Shown: in pieces, positions 6,361-8,470 of the stretch
Layout: each line of letters starts with the position of its first letter
Numbering within the stretch: the stretch's first letter is position 1
Source of the DNA: RFQD01 sp049314515
GTDB taxonomy: Bacteria; Actinomycetota; Actinomycetes; Actinomycetales; Microbacteriaceae
Assembly: GCA_049314515.1 (NCBI GenBank)
Contig: JBMOEY010000064.1
Span: 1 to 8,470 of the forward strand
Length of the DNA: 8,470 nt
Direction: 5' to 3'
The notes under the pieces: generated by a model
Seen by the model: the letters and a program-made list of their open reading frames with translations, nothing else
Databases searched by the model: none
What the model was told of the DNA's origin: nothing
Translations under genes and position numbers: made by a program

Positions 6361-6956
6361 GCGTTCTTGGTTCGAGGTTTTTTGAGCGACTTCTGCAGGA
6401 GCACGGTGCCGAGCCATCGACCGAACTTGAAACCGACTTTGCCCATTCGCCCCACTTCTTCGAACCCGAATTGCTCATGCAGTGCGATGGACCCTTCCGC
6501 ACCCGAATCGGCAATCACCGCGATGATTTCCTTAATTCCCGCGGCAGCCGAACGATCGAGGAGCTCGCCCAGTAGTGCGCGTCCAAGGCCCTTACCCGTC
6601 GAGGCCGGACCGAGGTAAATCGAATTTTCAACCGTGTAGCGGTAAGCCTTTTTCTGTTTCCATGGGGTGACGAGCGCATAACCCAAGACCTGCCCCGAGG
6701 GTGACTCGGCCACGATGAACGGCATGTCGAGCTTGACGAGATAGGCGAACTTGGCACGCCATTCTTTGAGTGACATTTCGTCCTCGTCGAAGGTAACGAC
6801 ACTGTTGCGCACGTAGTGGTTGTAGATCTCGCGAACGTCCGGCAAATCCTCGGCACGCGCATCCCGAATCGTGAAGGAAAACGGCGGCTCGGGTTGCACC
6901 ACGGGTTGCAGGTGCCGGGGCAACTGCCGTGGCTTCATGTACTCCGACTCGAGCAT
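6357..6956 (-). CDS. GNAT-family N-acetyltransferase, phosphinothricin/methionine-sulfone type
   Basis: The 199-residue product has one GNAT domain (about 27-187) after a short proline-rich lead. FTIRDARAEDLPDVREIYNHYV (27-49, in parts) is the usual first strand and helix. ENSIYLGP (110-117) leads into the acetyl-CoA loop STGKGLGRALL (119-129). IKEIIAVIADSGAEGSIALHE (starting at 141) and FGFEEVGRMGKVGFKFGRWL (163-182) match enzymes annotated as phosphinothricin acetyltransferase, which often acetylate amino-acid analogues such as methionine sulfone. The true substrate is unknown, and real herbicide resistance should not be assumed. The tail is basic (LKKPRTKNA). Starts compete: GTG 6959, adjacent ATG 6956 (chosen) and ATG 6938; none has a strong ribosome-binding site. 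An in-frame TGA upstream limits the options. It converges on the crotonase gene with overlapping stops and diverges from the UDP-glucose dehydrogenase gene. Confidence 0.88.
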   Translation of the reverse strand: MLESEYMKPRQLPRHLQPVVQPEPPFSFTIRDARAEDLPDVREIYNHYVRNSVVTFDEDEMSLKEWRAKFAYLVKLDMPFIVAESPSGQVLGYALVTPWKQKKAYRYTVENSIYLGPASTGKGLGRALLGELLDRSAAAGIKEIIAVIADSGAEGSIALHEQFGFEEVGRMGKVGFKFGRWLGTVLLQKSLKKPRTKNA

Positions 6957-6991
6957 CACGCACCGTCTCGCTCATTAAGAATGGTGAAAGG

Positions 6992-7007
6992 AACCTAAGG
7001 TAGCCTA
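6992..7007. promoter_or_regulatory. Candidate bidirectional -10 region between the GNAT and UDP-glucose dehydrogenase genes
   Basis: The 101-base divergent gap holds a small A/T-richer patch with TANNNT hexamers on both strands. On plus these are TAAGGT (6996-7001) and TAGCCT (7001-7006). On minus they are TAGGTT (6997-6992) and TAGGCT (7007-7002). No good -35 hexamer is seen at the expected distances. Promoters for both genes must lie near here, but which hexamer is used is a guess. Confidence 0.3.
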
Positions 7008-7044
7008 AAGCGGTCCGGCGCCGCGTGCGCCACAAGTTTTCAGA

Positions 7045-7049
7045 AAAGG
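7045..7049 (+). promoter_or_regulatory. Ribosome-binding site for UDP-glucose 6-dehydrogenase
   Basis: AAAGG at 7045-7049 lies eight bases before GTG 7058. It decides the start in favour of the GTG that begins VDLKVSVIGTGYVG, over an in-frame GTG at 7025 that would add eleven unconserved residues. Confidence 0.7.
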
Positions 7050-7057
7050 CGCATCAG

Positions 7058-8401
7058 GTGGACCTCAAAGTTTCAGTTATCGGGACGGGCTACGTCGGAC
7101 TCGTGACGGGCGCGTGCCTGGCGGATCTCGGCAACGACGTGGTGTGCCTCGACATCGATGCGGCGAAGGTTGCCTCGCTGCAGTCGGGTCACGTCCCCAT
7201 CTACGAACCCGGGCTCGAAGAGACCGTTCGACGAAATGTTGCGGCCGGGCGCCTGCGCTTCACAACGGATCCGACCGAGGCTGCGGTGCACGGTGACTAC
7301 CACTTCATCGCGGTGGGCACTCCCCCGAACGAGGATGGATCCGCCGATATTCAATACGTTCATGCCGCCGCCACCAACATCGCGCGTTCGATGAATCGTT
7401 ACGGCGTCGTCATCAACAAAAGCACGGTTCCCGTCGGCACGGGCGCGCAGGTTGACGACATCGTTGCCGGCATTCTGACCGAACGGGGCGTCGACTTTGG
7501 CTTCTCGGTAGTGTCGAATCCGGAGTTTCTCAAAGAGGGCGCGGCTATCGATGACTTTATGAACCCCGACCGCGTTGTTATCGGTAGCGAAGACAAAAAA
7601 TCAATCAAGGCGATGAGGTTGCTCTACAAGCCCCTCCTCTCGGATTCCAGTCGCTTGCATGTGACCTCGGTTCGCAGCGCCGAACTCATCAAATACGCGG
7701 CGAACGCCATGCTCGCCACGCGCATCAGCTTCATGAACGAACTCGCGGTCCTCGCCGAGCAGGTTGGTGCCAACATCGATGATGTTCGCCGTGGTATCGG
7801 TAGCGACCAGAGAATCGGCAACGCATTTCTCAATGCGGGTGTCGGATACGGCGGTTCGTGTTTTCCGAAAGACGTCCAGGCGCTCATTCGAACCTCTCGA
7901 GAGTCCGGCCTCCCCGGACTCAAAATTCTCGAGGCCGTCGAGGCAGTCAATACCGCGGCGAAGAGCCGTCTCACCGAAAAAGTGATGGCCGAATATGGCG
8001 ACATCGCCGGCATGACCTTTGCCGTGTGGGGTCTCTCGTTCAAGCCCAACACCGACGACATTCGTGAGGCGACAAGTTTGCAACTCATCAGCGACCTGAC
8101 CTCGCGCGGCGCCAAGGTCGTTGCGTACGACCCAGTGGCGATGGATGCGACGAAAAAGGTTATTTCGCACCCGCTCGTGTCCTTCGCCGCGTCGTCGACC
8201 GAGGCGCTCACCGGAGCCGATGCCCTCATCATCGTGACCGAGTGGGCCGAGTTCCGCAACGCCGACCTTAAGCAGCTCGCGCAGGTGTTGTCTACGAACA
8301 CCGTGTTTGACGGTCGAAACCTCTTTGCCCCCGAAGACATGCAGAAGAAGGGCGTCACGTATCACTCAATCGGTCGCGCGACCGTGCGTTCCGGCAGTTA
8401 G
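7058..8401 (+). CDS. UDP-glucose 6-dehydrogenase
   Basis: The enzyme oxidises UDP-glucose twice with NAD to UDP-glucuronate, a precursor for uronic-acid-containing surface glycans. The 447-residue product has the three-part layout of the UDP-glucose/GDP-mannose dehydrogenase family. The N-terminal Rossmann domain has SVIGTGYVGLVTG (6-18) and FIAVGTPPNEDG (83-94). NKSTVPVGTG (120-129) and SNPEFLKEG (153-161) lie in the substrate-binding part. The central domain carries Lys212 (ELIKYAANAMLATRISFMNE, from 209) and the catalytic cysteine Cys268 in GYGGSCFPKD (263-272). The C-terminal domain shows VWGLSFKPNTDDIREA (323-338) and the late VFDGRNLF (416-423). All catalytic residues are present. Homologues are variously named ugd, udgA or tuaD, so I give no symbol. 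It is not in the rml operons, but its closeness supports a shared glycan theme. Its TAG interlocks with the stop of the next, opposing gene. Confidence 0.96.
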   Translation: MDLKVSVIGTGYVGLVTGACLADLGNDVVCLDIDAAKVASLQSGHVPIYEPGLEETVRRNVAAGRLRFTTDPTEAAVHGDYHFIAVGTPPNEDGSADIQYVHAAATNIARSMNRYGVVINKSTVPVGTGAQVDDIVAGILTERGVDFGFSVVSNPEFLKEGAAIDDFMNPDRVVIGSEDKKSIKAMRLLYKPLLSDSSRLHVTSVRSAELIKYAANAMLATRISFMNELAVLAEQVGANIDDVRRGIGSDQRIGNAFLNAGVGYGGSCFPKDVQALIRTSRESGLPGLKILEAVEAVNTAAKSRLTEKVMAEYGDIAGMTFAVWGLSFKPNTDDIREATSLQLISDLTSRGAKVVAYDPVAMDATKKVISHPLVSFAASSTEALTGADALIIVTEWAEFRNADLKQLAQVLSTNTVFDGRNLFAPEDMQKKGVTYHSIGRATVRSGS

Positions 8402-8470
8402 AGCGACCATTCGACAGGCTCGACGCCGAACTCGAGCAGAGCGTTGTTTGCCCGACTAAAGGGCTTGCTG
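8398..8470 (-). CDS. C-terminal fragment of an unidentified protein (cut by window edge)
   Basis: The minus strand is open from the right edge to a TAA at 8400-8398, encoding 23 residues ending ANNALLEFGVEPVEWSL. I cannot assign a family. Support for a real gene comes from packing: its stop overlaps the stop of the UDP-glucose dehydrogenase gene in the same four-base way as the crotonase/GNAT pair, and no other gene fits these bases. It could still be a chance open frame. Confidence 0.5.
   Translation of the reverse strand, partial: SKPFSRANNALLEFGVEPVEWSL

Noticed and set aside
7025..7057. Upstream extension of UDP-glucose dehydrogenase from GTG 7025.
   Set aside because: It adds eleven residues before the conserved N-terminus, while a well-spaced AAAGG precedes GTG 7058.
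7601..8365. Two overlapping minus-strand open frames of about 245-254 codons opposite UDP-glucose dehydrogenase.
   Set aside because: Both are shadows of a well-conserved gene. Long antisense frames are expected in G/C-rich DNA.
1..8470. Possible mobile element, CRISPR array, tRNA/rRNA gene or horizontally acquired island.
   Set aside because: I saw no transposase, terminal inverted repeats, regular repeat-spacer pattern or RNA gene, and codon use looks even across the genes by eye.

Overview
The window is about 8.5 kb of densely packed bacterial chromosome carrying the genes for two activated sugars used in cell-surface glycans. It holds a complete dTDP-L-rhamnose pathway (rmlA, rmlB, rmlC, rmlD), a UDP-glucose 6-dehydrogenase, a GT-B glycosyltransferase and the start of a DUF2142-type membrane protein. 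Codon use (G/C-rich third positions), frequent GTG starts, TANNNT -10 boxes placed directly before GTG starts, and the protein flavour point to an actinobacterium. A Microbacteriaceae-like organism is my best guess, from general resemblance only. I see no tRNA, rRNA, insertion sequence, CRISPR array or atypical base composition, so this looks like ordinary resident chromosome and not a recent island.

Layout, left to right. A minus-strand operon runs from position 3686 to the left edge in the order rmlC, rmlA, GT-B glycosyltransferase, DUF2142 membrane protein. The last gene is cut by the window edge. Only 40 bases separate rmlC from rmlB, which opens a plus-strand operon of rmlB, rmlD and a crotonase-family gene (3727-6360). 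A minus-strand GNAT acetyltransferase (6357-6956) meets the crotonase gene tail to tail. After a 101-base divergent gap comes UDP-glucose 6-dehydrogenase on the plus strand (7058-8401). The last 73 bases hold the C-terminal end of an unidentified minus-strand gene.

How the genes work together. RmlA makes dTDP-glucose, RmlB dehydrates it, RmlC epimerises it and RmlD reduces it to dTDP-L-rhamnose. The UDP-glucose dehydrogenase supplies UDP-glucuronate. The glycosyltransferase and the multi-pass DUF2142 protein share the rmlC/rmlA transcript, so they plausibly build or process a rhamnose-containing wall or surface polysaccharide. The crotonase is translationally tied to rmlD but has no obvious role in sugar chemistry.

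The most notable non-coding signal is the 40-base rmlC/rmlB gap. On each strand a TANNNT hexamer is followed by exactly six bases and then a GTG start, so both operons look leaderless, and the two promoters are arranged around a single symmetry point. I did not find a clearly new biological system. The window is mostly a well-understood pathway with some unusual regulatory architecture and gene packing.
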